NCBI RefSeq assembly: GCF_002215495.1
Contig: NZ_CP021378.1
Coordinates: 3,364,659-3,428,658 of the forward strand
DNA from: Porphyrobacter sp. CACIAM 03H1
Lineage (GTDB): Bacteria; Pseudomonadota; Alphaproteobacteria; Sphingomonadales; Sphingomonadaceae
Length of the DNA stretch: 64,000 nt
Direction: 5' to 3'
Part shown: in pieces, positions 14,821 through 23,262 of the stretch
Layout of the letters: every line of letters starts with the position of its first letter
Numbering within the stretch: the stretch's first letter is position 1
Translations under genes and position numbers: made by a program
Notes under the pieces: model-generated
What the model was told of the DNA's origin: nothing
The model's database searches: none
The model's input: the letters and a program-made list of their open reading frames with translations, nothing else

Positions 14821-17308
14821 TCCCCTCGCGGCCTACAACGCCAAGCGCGATTTCGCGCGCACCGCCGAACCCAAGGGCGAAGCCGCCAGGATCACCGGCA
14901 AGGGCGAAGGCCACGGCAACACCTTCATGGTCCAGAAGCACGCCGCGACCCGGCTCCACTGGGACCTGCGGCTGGAGGTGGACGGCGTGCTCAAGAGCTG
15001 GGCGGTGACCAAGGGGCCGACCCTCGATCCATCCGTCAAGCGTCTCGCGGTGCGCACCGAGGATCATCCGCTCAGCTACGCGACCTTCGAGGGCACCATT
15101 CCCAAGGGCGAATATGGCGGCGGCACGGTGATGCTGTGGGACCGCGGCACCTGGGCGCCGGTGGCCGGCAAGAGCGCCGGCGACCTGGAGGACGGACACC
15201 TTCACTTCACGCTCCACGGTGAGCGAATGAAGGGCGAGTGGCTGCTCGTGCGCCTGAAGCCGCGCCCCGGTGAGAAGCGCGAGAACTGGCTGTTGAGGAA
15301 GGTGACGGACGCGTATGCGGAGGAGGGTGACGCCCTCGTCGAGCAGGCCCTCACCAGCATCGCCACAGGCCGCTCGATGGCCGAGATCGAGGCCGGCAAG
15401 GCGGCCGAGCCGATCCCCTCCCCCACCTCGCCGAAGCCGAAGGCCCGCAAGAAGCCAGGGCGCGCCGCCAACGCCGGGGTGGGCAAGCTGCCCAGCTTCC
15501 GCAAGCCGCAGCTGGCAACGCTCGTCGATGCCGTGCCGACCGGGAACGGCTGGATGCACGAGATCAAGTTCGACGGGTACCGCGCGCTTGTCTCGGCGGG
15601 TGGCGGCACGGTGAAGGTCTACACACGGTCGGGTCAGGACTGGACCGAGAAGTTCGCGCCCCTCGTAGCCGCGATTGCCGATCTCGACCTGCCGGGCGCG
15701 CTGATCGACGGGGAGATCGTCGCGACCGGTCCTGATGGCAATCCGGACTTCTCGACGCTCCAGAGCGTGCTCAAGCGCGGCCACGGCGCACAGGGCCCGG
15801 GCGACGCGCTGGCCTTCCACGCCTTCGACCTGCTCGAAGTCGGCGGCGAGGACCTGACCGGCCTTTCGAATATCGAGCGCAAGGAACGGCTCGAGGCGCT
15901 GCTCGGCGATGCGCCGCCGCCCGTCCATGTCGCCGACCACGTGATCGGCGCGGGCGAACGCCTGTTCGCCGCGATGTGCGGTGCCGGGCAGGAAGGGATC
16001 ATCGCCAAGGCGGCGGATGCTCCCTATGCTCACGGTCGCACCCGCAACTGGGTCAAGGTGAAGTGCACGATGCGGCAGGAATTCGTCATCGCCGGCTTCA
16101 AGGCCTCGTCCGCGCGCGGTCGCCCCTTCGCCTCGCTCCTGCTCGCCCAGCACGACGGCGGCACGCTCGTCCACAAGGGCAATGTCGGCACCGGCTTCGA
16201 CACCGACACCATGGCGGACCTCGCCGCCCGCATGAAGCCGCTCGTCCGCAAGACGCCGCCGGTCGCAGTGGACGCCACCGCGGCGCGCGGGGTAACGTGG
16301 CTCACCCCCAGGCTGGTCGCCGAGATCGCCTTCGCCGAATTCACGGCGTCGGGCAGCGTGCGCCACGCGAGCTTCATCGCCCTTCGCTCCGACAAGTCGG
16401 CCAAGGCCGTGAAGCCCGAGCGACCCGAGCCCGCACCCGATCCTGCGCCCGACGTGACCATTTCCAGCCGCGAGCGGGTGATCTTTCCCGACAGCGGCCA
16501 GACCAAGGGCGAGCTTGCCGATTACTATGCCGCCATCGCGCCGCTGATGCTGCCCTTCCTCGGCGCCCGCCCGGTCAGCCTCGTTCGCTGCCCGCAAGGG
16601 CGGGCGCGCAAATGCTTCTTCCAGAAACACGACAGCGGGTCATTCGGCGACGGGGTGCATCATGTGCCGATCCGCGAGAAGGACGGCGGCACCGAGGATT
16701 ACCTCTTCGTCAATGACGCAAGGGGCATCCTGCAATGCGTCCAGATGGGAACGATAGAGTTCCACATCTGGGCCGCCCGCGCCGAGGCCGTGGAGGCGCC
16801 CGATCGCATGATTTTCGATCTCGACCCCGACGAGGGGCTCGATTTCGACCGTGTCAAGCAGGCCGCCGGCGACATCCGCCGGCACCTTGCCGATATCGGC
16901 CTTGCCAGCTTTGCCATGCTTTCGGGCGGCAAGGGCGTGCACGTGGTCGTGCCGCTTACCCCCGGCCATTCGTGGGACGCGCACAAGGACTTCTCCCGCC
17001 GCTTCGCCGAGGCGCTCTCTCAGGCGGAGCCCGACCGTTTCACGGCAACCATGAGCAAGGCGAAGCGCAAGGGGCGCATTTTCATCGACTGGCTGCGCAA
17101 CCAGCGGGGGGCCACGGCGGTGGTGCCCTATTCGGCCCGGGCCCGCAGCGGCGCGCCGGTGGCCGTGCCCGTGACATGGAGCGAGCTCGAAGAGATGGAA
17201 AATGCTCACCCCTTCGCCATCGATGATGCCCCCGCGCTGCTGAAGCGCGCGCGTTCGGCGGGTCTCAAGGGCTGGGGCTTCGCCGCGCAGAGCCTCCCGC
17301 AGATCTGA
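14804..17308 (+). CDS. ligD: ATP-dependent DNA ligase D (phosphoesterase-ligase-polymerase)
   Basis: 834 residues from the ATG at 14804. Three domains in the order known from Pseudomonas: 3'-phosphoesterase ~25-170 (HWDLRLE, His52 and Asp54), ATP ligase ~215-520 (MHEIKFDGYRAL with nucleophile Lys255), and primase-like polymerase ~550-820 (FDLDPDEG with metal-binding Asp672 and Asp674). Linkers are Pro/Ala/Lys-rich. The enzyme trims, fills and seals ends held by Ku. The start overlaps the MgtC-like gene by 17 bases; the longer open frame upstream is only the shadow of that gene. It converges on a Crp/Fnr gene 12 bp away. Confidence 0.95.
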   Translation: MPRKPDPLAAYNAKRDFARTAEPKGEAARITGKGEGHGNTFMVQKHAATRLHWDLRLEVDGVLKSWAVTKGPTLDPSVKRLAVRTEDHPLSYATFEGTIPKGEYGGGTVMLWDRGTWAPVAGKSAGDLEDGHLHFTLHGERMKGEWLLVRLKPRPGEKRENWLLRKVTDAYAEEGDALVEQALTSIATGRSMAEIEAGKAAEPIPSPTSPKPKARKKPGRAANAGVGKLPSFRKPQLATLVDAVPTGNGWMHEIKFDGYRALVSAGGGTVKVYTRSGQDWTEKFAPLVAAIADLDLPGALIDGEIVATGPDGNPDFSTLQSVLKRGHGAQGPGDALAFHAFDLLEVGGEDLTGLSNIERKERLEALLGDAPPPVHVADHVIGAGERLFAAMCGAGQEGIIAKAADAPYAHGRTRNWVKVKCTMRQEFVIAGFKASSARGRPFASLLLAQHDGGTLVHKGNVGTGFDTDTMADLAARMKPLVRKTPPVAVDATAARGVTWLTPRLVAEIAFAEFTASGSVRHASFIALRSDKSAKAVKPERPEPAPDPAPDVTISSRERVIFPDSGQTKGELADYYAAIAPLMLPFLGARPVSLVRCPQGRARKCFFQKHDSGSFGDGVHHVPIREKDGGTEDYLFVNDARGILQCVQMGTIEFHIWAARAEAVEAPDRMIFDLDPDEGLDFDRVKQAAGDIRRHLADIGLASFAMLSGGKGVHVVVPLTPGHSWDAHKDFSRRFAEALSQAEPDRFTATMSKAKRKGRIFIDWLRNQRGATAVVPYSARARSGAPVAVPVTWSELEEMENAHPFAIDDAPALLKRARSAGLKGWGFAAQSLPQI

Positions 17309-17320
17309 GCGCCGCTGCCC

Positions 17321-18055
17321 CTAGCGGTTGAAGTGCAGGTAGTTGTTGTTGAACATGGCCACGCGCTTCAGCCGGTCGAGATCGACGATCCTGAGCTGGC
17401 GGTCGGACAGCTCGATCAGCTCCTCGCGGCGCATTTCCTGGAGCGTGCGGTTGAGATGGACGAGGCTCAGCCCGTTCGCCTCGGCAAGGTGGTTCTGGGT
17501 GATCGGCAGATCGAAGCCGAGCCCCGTCGCCAGCCCCACCGCCTTGAGGCGATAATATAGCTCGACGAACAGATGCGCGAGCCGCTCCAGCGGAGAGCGC
17601 TGGCCGATCGACAGCAGCCATTCGCGCTGGATCCCCGCGGAGACCATCTCGTGCCACAGCAGCGCCCGCAGCAGGTGCGGGCGTTCGTCGATCACCTCGT
17701 GGAACTGGTGCGGCTGGATCTCGTAGAACCGCACCGCCGTGAGCGCGCCGATAGAGTGGTCCAGCTCGGAGAGGATGTAGATGTTGAGATCGCAGAAATC
17801 GCCGGGAAGGAAAAAGCCGACGATCTGGCGGCGCCCGTCGGGCAGGTCCTTGTAGCGGCACGCCCACCCCGAGATCAGCAGGCGGATAACGGTCGGATTT
17901 TCGCCCTCGCGGGCAATGTCCGTCCGCGCGTCGCGGGCGCAGACCGGGCCGGTCTCGAGCGACGAAAGCGCGGCACGATCATGCTCGTCGAGCGGCATGT
18001 ACCGGCCAAGCAGGCGGAACAACGGCTCGATGCCTGCAGCGGTCAAAGTCGGCAT
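17321..18055 (-). CDS. Crp/Fnr-family transcription regulator
   Basis: 244 residues from the ATG at 18055 (GGGGG eight bases upstream; a GTG nine bases earlier is possible). The cyclic-nucleotide-binding-like beta roll covers ~15-140 (GRRQIVGFFLPGDFCDL); the key Arg/Ser of true cAMP binders and FNR-type cysteines are not visible, so the effector is unknown. A long dimer helix is followed by the winged helix ~165-235 (LPITQNHLAEANGLSLVHLNRTL). It belongs to the sphingomonad group of CRP-like regulators that often sit near stress genes. A 30-bp near-perfect inverted repeat lies 55-84 bp upstream of the start and may be its own operator. Confidence 0.9.
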   Translation of the reverse strand: MPTLTAAGIEPLFRLLGRYMPLDEHDRAALSSLETGPVCARDARTDIAREGENPTVIRLLISGWACRYKDLPDGRRQIVGFFLPGDFCDLNIYILSELDHSIGALTAVRFYEIQPHQFHEVIDERPHLLRALLWHEMVSAGIQREWLLSIGQRSPLERLAHLFVELYYRLKAVGLATGLGFDLPITQNHLAEANGLSLVHLNRTLQEMRREELIELSDRQLRIVDLDRLKRVAMFNNNYLHFNR

Positions 18056-18109
18056 GATCTTCACCCCCGGTTGGTCGGACTGGACATCCCCGCCTCAAGG
18101 CGAACCTGC

Positions 18110-18139
18110 GGATCATGACACTAACTTGTGTGATGATCC
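18110..18139. promoter_or_regulatory. 12-6-12 inverted repeat upstream of the crp/fnr-like gene
   Basis: The half-sites GGATCATGACAC and GTGTGATGATCC are complementary at 11 of 12 positions around a TAACTT centre. This is longer than a standard Crp or Fnr site (TGTGA-N6-TCACA, TTGAT-N4-ATCAA). It is centred about 70 bp before the regulator's ATG, fitting an autoregulatory operator. Nothing else is seen between 18056 and 18215. Confidence 0.55.
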
Positions 18140-18215
18140 GCGCCATGTCGGCGCGGCGGAACGGGCCGTAAACCGGCTGCGAAGATCCTGACCGCGGCCC
18201 CGGGGGGACATAGCC

Positions 18216-18455
18216 TCAGTAAGTGGCGGGAGGGTCGCTCGCGGGGAAGCTCTGGTCGCTTGCCTCGTCCACCTCGGTCCAAGGCTGCACGGGAGGATCG
18301 CGCATCGCCGCGGGCCCGGCATCGCGCACCGGATTGGCTCCACCCGCGGCCTGACCTTCGGCGAAAGCAGCGCGCGACGTGCCGGAACCGGCAGAGCGCC
18401 GCGCGAGCACATAGGCGCCGGCGCCGAGGGCAAGAAGGCCTAGAATCATGCGCAT
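18216..18455 (-). CDS. Small membrane-anchored protein of unknown function
   Basis: 79 residues from the ATG at 18455, which has GGGAGAC at good distance. Residues 2-18 (RMILGLLALGAGAYVLA) form one membrane helix, followed by RR and a Ser/Gly/Ala-rich, then acidic tail ending SDQSFPASDPPATY. The closing DQSFPASDP pattern is common among small alphaproteobacterial proteins. It sits between a Crp/Fnr gene and the divergent HWE kinase. No function can be assigned. Confidence 0.65.
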   Translation of the reverse strand: MRMILGLLALGAGAYVLARRSAGSGTSRAAFAEGQAAGGANPVRDAGPAAMRDPPVQPWTEVDEASDQSFPASDPPATY

Positions 18456-18589
18456 CAACTGTCTCCCGTCGGCCCGCCGTGTCTCCGGGCCGGAGTCGCG
18501 AGCGGCACGCCGCTGTGCCAGGATCTAGCGGTGCGCTGCCCGCAGCGTCCCTAACTTCGATCAGCAGCGACAAGGGGTGGCCCTCGGGC

Positions 18590-18602
18590 TGATATATGTT
18601 AG
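18590..18602 (+). promoter_or_regulatory. Copy of the TGAYCTATGTKAG box, before the HWE kinase
   Basis: TGATATATGTTAG lies 51 bp before the kinase ATG at 18654. TGATATAT also fits an extended -10 element. No clear -35 hexamer is present. Confidence 0.35.
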
Positions 18603-18653
18603 TCAGGCTTCGGCCCCTGCTCCCTATGCTCCGGGTTGCGAAAGACGAGCGAA

Positions 18654-20786
18654 ATGGCGGACTTCCCTCACGATTGCGACGAGAGCCTGCTCGGGGCCGC
18701 GTTTCGCGCGCTCCCCGATGCAGCCTGCATCCTCGAGCCGGTGACGGGTCCGGACGCGGAGCCGGACGACTGGCGCTATCTCGCAAGCAACCTCAGGCAC
18801 GCGGACCTGCTTGGTCGGCACGATCTCGTGGGCAAGACGCTCCGCGAGGCCCATCCCGATCTGCCCGAGGAATGGTTCACCGACTTTGCCCGCGTGCGCG
18901 CCACGGGCATTCCGGAAACGCTTGCACGCCAGCACGCAACGGAGTCCCTGATCTTCGAGGTCTGCTTCTCCCCTCTAGGGGCCGGCGACGCGATCATGGT
19001 GCGGATCCGCGATATCACGCAAGAGCATGCGGCGCGTGAGGAGAAGCGCGAAGCGGACACGCGCTACAAGCAGATCTTCGACGCGATCGACGAGGGGTTC
19101 TGCATCGTCAAGGTGCTCTTCGACGATGCGGGCGACCCGGTCGACTACCGCTTCCTCGAATGCAACGCGGCCTTCGTCGAGCACACCGGGCTCGAGGATC
19201 CGGTCGGCAAGACGATGCGCACGCTTCAGCCCGACATCGAGGACAAGTGGGTGGCCACCTATGCGCGGATCGCCCTTTCCGGCGTCGCCGAACGGTTCGA
19301 GAACGAATCGCCCGCGATGGGCCGCTGGTTCGATGTCTTCGCCTTCCCGATCGGCGAGCAGCCGCCCTATCTGGTGGGCATCCTGTTCGAGGACATCGGC
19401 GAGCGCAAAACGATGGAACTGGCGCTCCGGCACTCCGAGAACCGGTTGCAGTCGCTGATCGAGGCGACCTCGGACCTCATCTTCCGCATGAACCCGCAGG
19501 GCACGCTGATGGAACAGCTCGGCGGCAACAGCCTGCTGGGCGAGGTCAGCGGGGAGATCGACTGGATCGGGAGCTTCGTCGCTCCGACCGATCGGGACAG
19601 GGTGCGGCACCTCCTCCAGGAGGCGATCGAAACGCGCCAGCCGCTCGAGCTGGAGCACCGTTATCTCAGGCCCGATGGCGAGGTGGGCTGGCTCTATTCG
19701 CGCGCCGTCCCGGTGTTCGACGATGGCGGAGAGGTCACCGAATGGTTCGGCATGGCGACAGACATCACCAGCCGGCGCCATGCCGAACGCCAGCTGGCCC
19801 ACGGCGCCGAGATGTTGCGGGTGGCGAGCGGGATCGGCAGGGTCGGCCTGTGGGACTGGAACGTCGAGACCGGTGAGCTGATCTGGTCGGACGAGCATTA
19901 CCGCATGGAAGGCTACGAGCCGGGGGAGATCGCGCCGAGCTTCGAAGTGTGGGCCGAACGTGTCCACCCGGAAGACCGCGCCCGCACCGAAGCCGTGATT
20001 GCCGAGGCCATGCGCACCGGGGAGGAATATCTCAATGAATACCGCGTCTGCCATCCGGGCGGCGAGGTCGTCTGGCTCTCGGCCCGCGGGCGCTTTCTCT
20101 ATGACGAGCAGGGCAAGCCCGTGCGGATGCTGGGCGCCATGATCGACACGACCCAGCGGCGGCGCGAGGAGGAATGGCAGAAGTTGCTGGTTGCCGAGCT
20201 CCAGCACCGGGTGCGCAACCTGATCGGCATGGTCCGCTCGGTCGCGCGGCTCTCGGCCCCGAGCCACCGCCATGTCGACGAATATGTCGATCACCTGATC
20301 GGTCGCCTGCAGGCGATGGGTCGCACCCAGAGCACCCTCACCCGCTCCCCCGGCCGGAGCGTGGACCTCGCCGAACTGGTGCGCGAGGAGCTGCTGGTCC
20401 ACGCCGTCCAGCCCGACAAGTGTCATGTCGACGGGCCGGAGGTCGCGCTCTCCCCCCATGCGGCGGAGATCGTCACCCTCGCGATCCACGAACTCGCCAC
20501 CAATTCGATCAAGTACGGCGCGCTCGGCGACACCGGCTATATCCGGATCGTCTGGACGCTACTGAACAGGGACGGGAAGCGCTGGGTCAGCCTGCGCTGG
20601 CAGGAAACCGCACCGGTGCGCAAGACGAAGCACAACCGCAAGGGGTTCGGGCGAAAGCTGATCGAGGAGCGGGTACCCTACGAACTGCAGGGCGAGGGTC
20701 GCTTCGCGCTCCACGACACGGGCGTCCTTGCCGAGCTCGAATTTCCGCTGTCCGATGCCGGCAGCATTCTCGATCCGCGATCGTGA
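18654..20786 (+). CDS. HWE-family PAS sensor histidine kinase
   Basis: 710 residues, soluble, no membrane helix. Four PAS-type sensor modules: ~10-125, 135-260, 270-385 and 395-510, the last being PAS-PAC with LWDWNVETGELIWSDEHYRM. The kinase core has the HWE marks: phospho-His518 in ELQHRVRN, His612 in the N box HELATNSIKYGAL, and Trp-x-Glu at 649-651 (WQE). HWE kinases feed the PhyR/NepR/EcfG general stress pathway or single-domain receivers in alphaproteobacteria. The ATG at 18654 is used; an in-frame TTG at 18636 is less likely. A one-domain receiver follows 13 bp later, the probable partner. Signal unknown; no haem, flavin or LOV cysteine motif was recognised. Confidence 0.92.
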   Translation: MADFPHDCDESLLGAAFRALPDAACILEPVTGPDAEPDDWRYLASNLRHADLLGRHDLVGKTLREAHPDLPEEWFTDFARVRATGIPETLARQHATESLIFEVCFSPLGAGDAIMVRIRDITQEHAAREEKREADTRYKQIFDAIDEGFCIVKVLFDDAGDPVDYRFLECNAAFVEHTGLEDPVGKTMRTLQPDIEDKWVATYARIALSGVAERFENESPAMGRWFDVFAFPIGEQPPYLVGILFEDIGERKTMELALRHSENRLQSLIEATSDLIFRMNPQGTLMEQLGGNSLLGEVSGEIDWIGSFVAPTDRDRVRHLLQEAIETRQPLELEHRYLRPDGEVGWLYSRAVPVFDDGGEVTEWFGMATDITSRRHAERQLAHGAEMLRVASGIGRVGLWDWNVETGELIWSDEHYRMEGYEPGEIAPSFEVWAERVHPEDRARTEAVIAEAMRTGEEYLNEYRVCHPGGEVVWLSARGRFLYDEQGKPVRMLGAMIDTTQRRREEEWQKLLVAELQHRVRNLIGMVRSVARLSAPSHRHVDEYVDHLIGRLQAMGRTQSTLTRSPGRSVDLAELVREELLVHAVQPDKCHVDGPEVALSPHAAEIVTLAIHELATNSIKYGALGDTGYIRIVWTLLNRDGKRWVSLRWQETAPVRKTKHNRKGFGRKLIEERVPYELQGEGRFALHDTGVLAELEFPLSDAGSILDPRS

Positions 20787-20799
20787 GGGAGAAGCGGGC

Positions 20800-21174
20800 A
20801 TGACCGACCATGTGCTGAACGGCCGCCGCGTGATTATTCTGGAGGACGACTATTACCAGGCCCAGGATTGCCGGCATCTGCTCGAAGAGGCCGGGGCCAG
20901 GGTGATCGCGATGTCGGGCACGCTGCCCGATGTCGATACGCTGCTGGCCGACGGTCCGATCGATGCCGCGTTGCTCGACATCAATCTCGGACACGGCCTG
21001 TCGCTCGATTTCGCCCGCGAACTGCGCCGCCGTTCGATACCTTTCGTGTTCCTCACCGGATATGACGCAGCGACGCTGCCCGATGATCTCGCGGGCAGCG
21101 CCTATGTCAGCAAGCCCGCAGACGGGGCGCGCATAGTGGCTACGCTGGAACGTCTGGTGAGGCGGGATACCTAG
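20800..21174 (+). CDS. Single-domain response regulator, FATGUY-like receiver
   Basis: 124 residues, a receiver domain with no output domain. The acidic pair is in ILEDDYY, phosphoacceptor Asp60 in LLDINLG, Thr86 in FLTGYD, and Lys in YVSKPA. The FxTGY sequence around the conserved Thr is that of the FAT-GUY receivers (SdrG/MrrA type) that take part in general stress signalling in sphingomonads and Caulobacter. The gene follows the HWE kinase by 13 bp, so the two are co-transcribed; it may relay or drain phosphate between HWE kinases and PhyR. Confidence 0.9.
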   Translation: MTDHVLNGRRVIILEDDYYQAQDCRHLLEEAGARVIAMSGTLPDVDTLLADGPIDAALLDINLGHGLSLDFARELRRRSIPFVFLTGYDAATLPDDLAGSAYVSKPADGARIVATLERLVRRDT

Positions 21175-21189
21175 GGCGAGCGGCGGCCG

Positions 21190-21942
21190 TCAGGCCGCCA
21201 CCACCTTGAGCCGCTCGCGTTCGCGCGGGGTCTGGACCCGCGGGGCGAGATAGGAACTGTCGAACCCGGCGATCTGCTGCAGCGTGCGCAGGTCGAGGAT
21301 CGTCAGCTGCTTCGAGCGCAGCGTGATGAGCCCCTCCTGACGCAATTGCTGGAGCTTGCGGTTGATGTGCACCGGAGTGAGGCCGAGCACGTCCGCCAGA
21401 TCGTCCTGCGCCAGGGGGAAGTAGATCTGGTTGCCTTGGTGCGCATCGACCAGCGAGAGCCGGTAATGGGCCTCGCAAATGAGGTGCGCCATCCGCTCGA
21501 GCGCGTCGCGGCGACCGACATTGACCACCCACGAGGAAAGCACCGCGTTCTCCATGCAGCCATAGTTGCGCATCGCCTCGCCGACCGCCGGGAAACGGTC
21601 GATCACGCGGCGCATGTCGGCGTGGAGGATGTTGACGATCTTGCACGGGCTCAGGGTGATGACTTCCTCGATCGCGATGCCGTTGGGCGAGGAATCGAAG
21701 TAGAAGGCATCGCCCGGCACCAGCAGGCGGGTGATCTGGCGCGCGCCGTTGCGCAGGATCTGGTAACGCGCCGCCCAGCCGCTGAGAACGACAGGAAAGG
21801 ACACCATCTCGTCGCCGTCGCGCGACAGGTATTTCTTGGCGCCGATCTCCTTCGGCTGCCGGCACAATTCTTCGACCGCCTCGATTTCCTGATCGCTCAG
21901 TTCGGCAGCATGCATAAGTCGCAGCAGGAAGGCGTTGAACAC
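21190..21942 (-). CDS. Crp/Fnr-family transcription regulator (second)
   Basis: 250 residues from a GTG at 21942, chosen because AGAGGAG lies at proper distance; a GTG at 21978 is in frame but poorly placed. A nucleotide-binding-like beta roll covers ~30-150 (ARQITRLLVPGDAFYFDS), then the dimer helix, then a winged helix ~165-235 (FPLAQDDLADVLGLTPVHIN). No FNR cysteine cluster. It shares architecture with the regulator at 17321-18055, but the sequences differ widely. It converges on the receiver gene (15 bp). Confidence 0.9.
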   Translation of the reverse strand: MFNAFLLRLMHAAELSDQEIEAVEELCRQPKEIGAKKYLSRDGDEMVSFPVVLSGWAARYQILRNGARQITRLLVPGDAFYFDSSPNGIAIEEVITLSPCKIVNILHADMRRVIDRFPAVGEAMRNYGCMENAVLSSWVVNVGRRDALERMAHLICEAHYRLSLVDAHQGNQIYFPLAQDDLADVLGLTPVHINRKLQQLRQEGLITLRSKQLTILDLRTLQQIAGFDSSYLAPRVQTPRERERLKVVAA

Positions 21943-22341
21943 GTGCTTGCTCCTCTGGAGGTGTTGAGAGACTTGCACTTGTCCCCCAACATGGACCTTG
22001 TCTCTCGATCAAAAGTTATCGGCGCTGTCGAATCCCTGCATTTCACCGCGTAAACGCAGCGTATCGTCTCACTCCCGTTTTCGCAAATGCGTCGCAATGA
22101 GGTGCGCCGGGTGCATCGGCCGAGCGCGAGGCCTCCGGAAATTCCCCTATTCTTGCAACCGATTCGACCGAGTGCGTCGATCCCGACATGGCTTTCGACG
22201 GGGCGTCACGGCACGGCGATAGGGCGTCCGCCGTGGGTAATTCAGGATAGGGGGTCCGAACCGCTTCGGTGGGACTCTTGTTGAGGCCCGGTCTTGCGGG
22301 GCAGCCGCAGGATCGGGGTTCATAACGGAAAGGAATGTGAG
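21943..22341. other. Gene-free 399-bp divergent region
   Basis: No coding frame fits. Close to the regulator start, GAGAGAC (21966) and GTCTCTC (22000) form an inverted pair spaced by 27 bp that would lie in the regulator's leader RNA. On the other side, CTTGTTGAGGC at 22277-22287, 55 bp before the low-complexity gene, weakly resembles the recurrent box. The region probably holds promoters for both divergent genes. Confidence 0.4.
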
Positions 22342-23127
22342 ATGGCGAACGAGCGCAATCAGAACCGCGAGAGCCAGAACCGGGAAGGCGATCGCAACGA
22401 CCAGATGCAGGCGAGCGAGAACCAGCGCGGCTACGGCCAGAGCGGTTCGGGCTGGAACCAGGACCAGCAGGGCGATCAGGGCCGCTATGGCCAGGGCCAG
22501 CAGGATCAGGGTCAGGGCTCGTACGGCTCCCAGGGTGGCTATGGCTCGCAGGGCGGTCAGGGCGGCTATGGTGGCCAGAGCGGCGGTTATGGTGGTCAGA
22601 GCAGCTACGGCGGCCAGAGCGGTGGCTATGGCCAGGACAACCACGGCCACGGCGGCTACGGCAGCCAGGGCGGCTTCAGCGGCCAAGGTGGCTACGGCGG
22701 CTCCAGCGGCTATGGGCAGAGCAGCCAAGGCGGCTATGGCGGCCAGAGCGGCTATGGTCAGAGCGGCGGCTATGGTCAGGGCGGCCAGGGCGGCTTCGGC
22801 CAGAGCGGTCAGGGTGGACAGAGCGCCATGATGGGCGGCTCGCAGCACGGCCAGAGCCAGTGGGGCCAGGGCCAACAGGGTCAGGGCCAGCAGGGTCAGG
22901 GCCAGCAGGGCCACCACCATGACCACAGCTACAGCCAGTGGCGCCAGCGCCAGATGGAACAGTTCGACAACGACTACAACGAATACCGCCAGCAGCAGCA
23001 GGACGAGTTCAACTCCAAGTTCGACGAGTGGCGCAAGAAGCGCGACAGCGAGGGCGGATCGTCCTCGGGCAGCTCGAGCAGTTCGGGCAGCCAGGCCACC
23101 GGAAAATCGGGGTCTACCTCGCGCTGA
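22342..23127 (+). CDS. Low-complexity Gly/Gln/Ser/Tyr-rich protein, prion-like (FUS-like composition)
   Basis: 261 residues; the ATG at 22342 follows GGAAAGGAA. Residues 1-28 are hydrophilic (Asn/Gln/Arg/Glu). Residues ~29-195 consist almost only of Gly, Gln, Ser and Tyr, with about 14 Tyr-Gly steps in settings like GGYGQSG and SYGSQGG, the composition of the phase-separating domains of human FUS and EWS. A His run (HHHDH) follows, then a charged aromatic segment ~205-240 with spaced Trp/Phe/Tyr (YSQWRQRQMEQF, KFDEWRKKR), probably an amphipathic helix. The tail is Ser/Gly-rich. No signal peptide or membrane helix. The carboxy segment resembles that of small alphaproteobacterial stress proteins. 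A strong terminator follows, so it is monocistronic. Function unknown; condensate formation is an inference. Confidence 0.85.
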   Translation: MANERNQNRESQNREGDRNDQMQASENQRGYGQSGSGWNQDQQGDQGRYGQGQQDQGQGSYGSQGGYGSQGGQGGYGGQSGGYGGQSSYGGQSGGYGQDNHGHGGYGSQGGFSGQGGYGGSSGYGQSSQGGYGGQSGYGQSGGYGQGGQGGFGQSGQGGQSAMMGGSQHGQSQWGQGQQGQGQQGQGQQGHHHDHSYSQWRQRQMEQFDNDYNEYRQQQQDEFNSKFDEWRKKRDSEGGSSSGSSSSSGSQATGKSGSTSR

Positions 23128-23171
23128 ACGTTGCGGCGGCGGGCACGCCCCCGTCCGTCGCCGCTCCCCTG

Positions 23172-23208
23172 CCGCCCTCCGGTCCCCGCGGTCCGGAGGG
23201 CGGTTTTT
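23172..23208 (+). terminator. Strong intrinsic terminator after the low-complexity gene
   Basis: An 11-bp perfect stem CCGCCCTCCGG / CCGGAGGGCGG with a 10-nt loop and then TTTTT, 44 bp after the stop codon. Confidence 0.9.
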
Positions 23209-23262
23209 CGTGGGCGAATCGCTGGTGCCTCTTATGACAATTAACGCGGATATAATTCAGGT

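Noticed and set aside
14672..16630. 652-codon minus-strand open frame opposite ligD
   Set aside because: LigD motifs cover the whole plus strand here; the antisense product has no recognisable domain or ribosome site.
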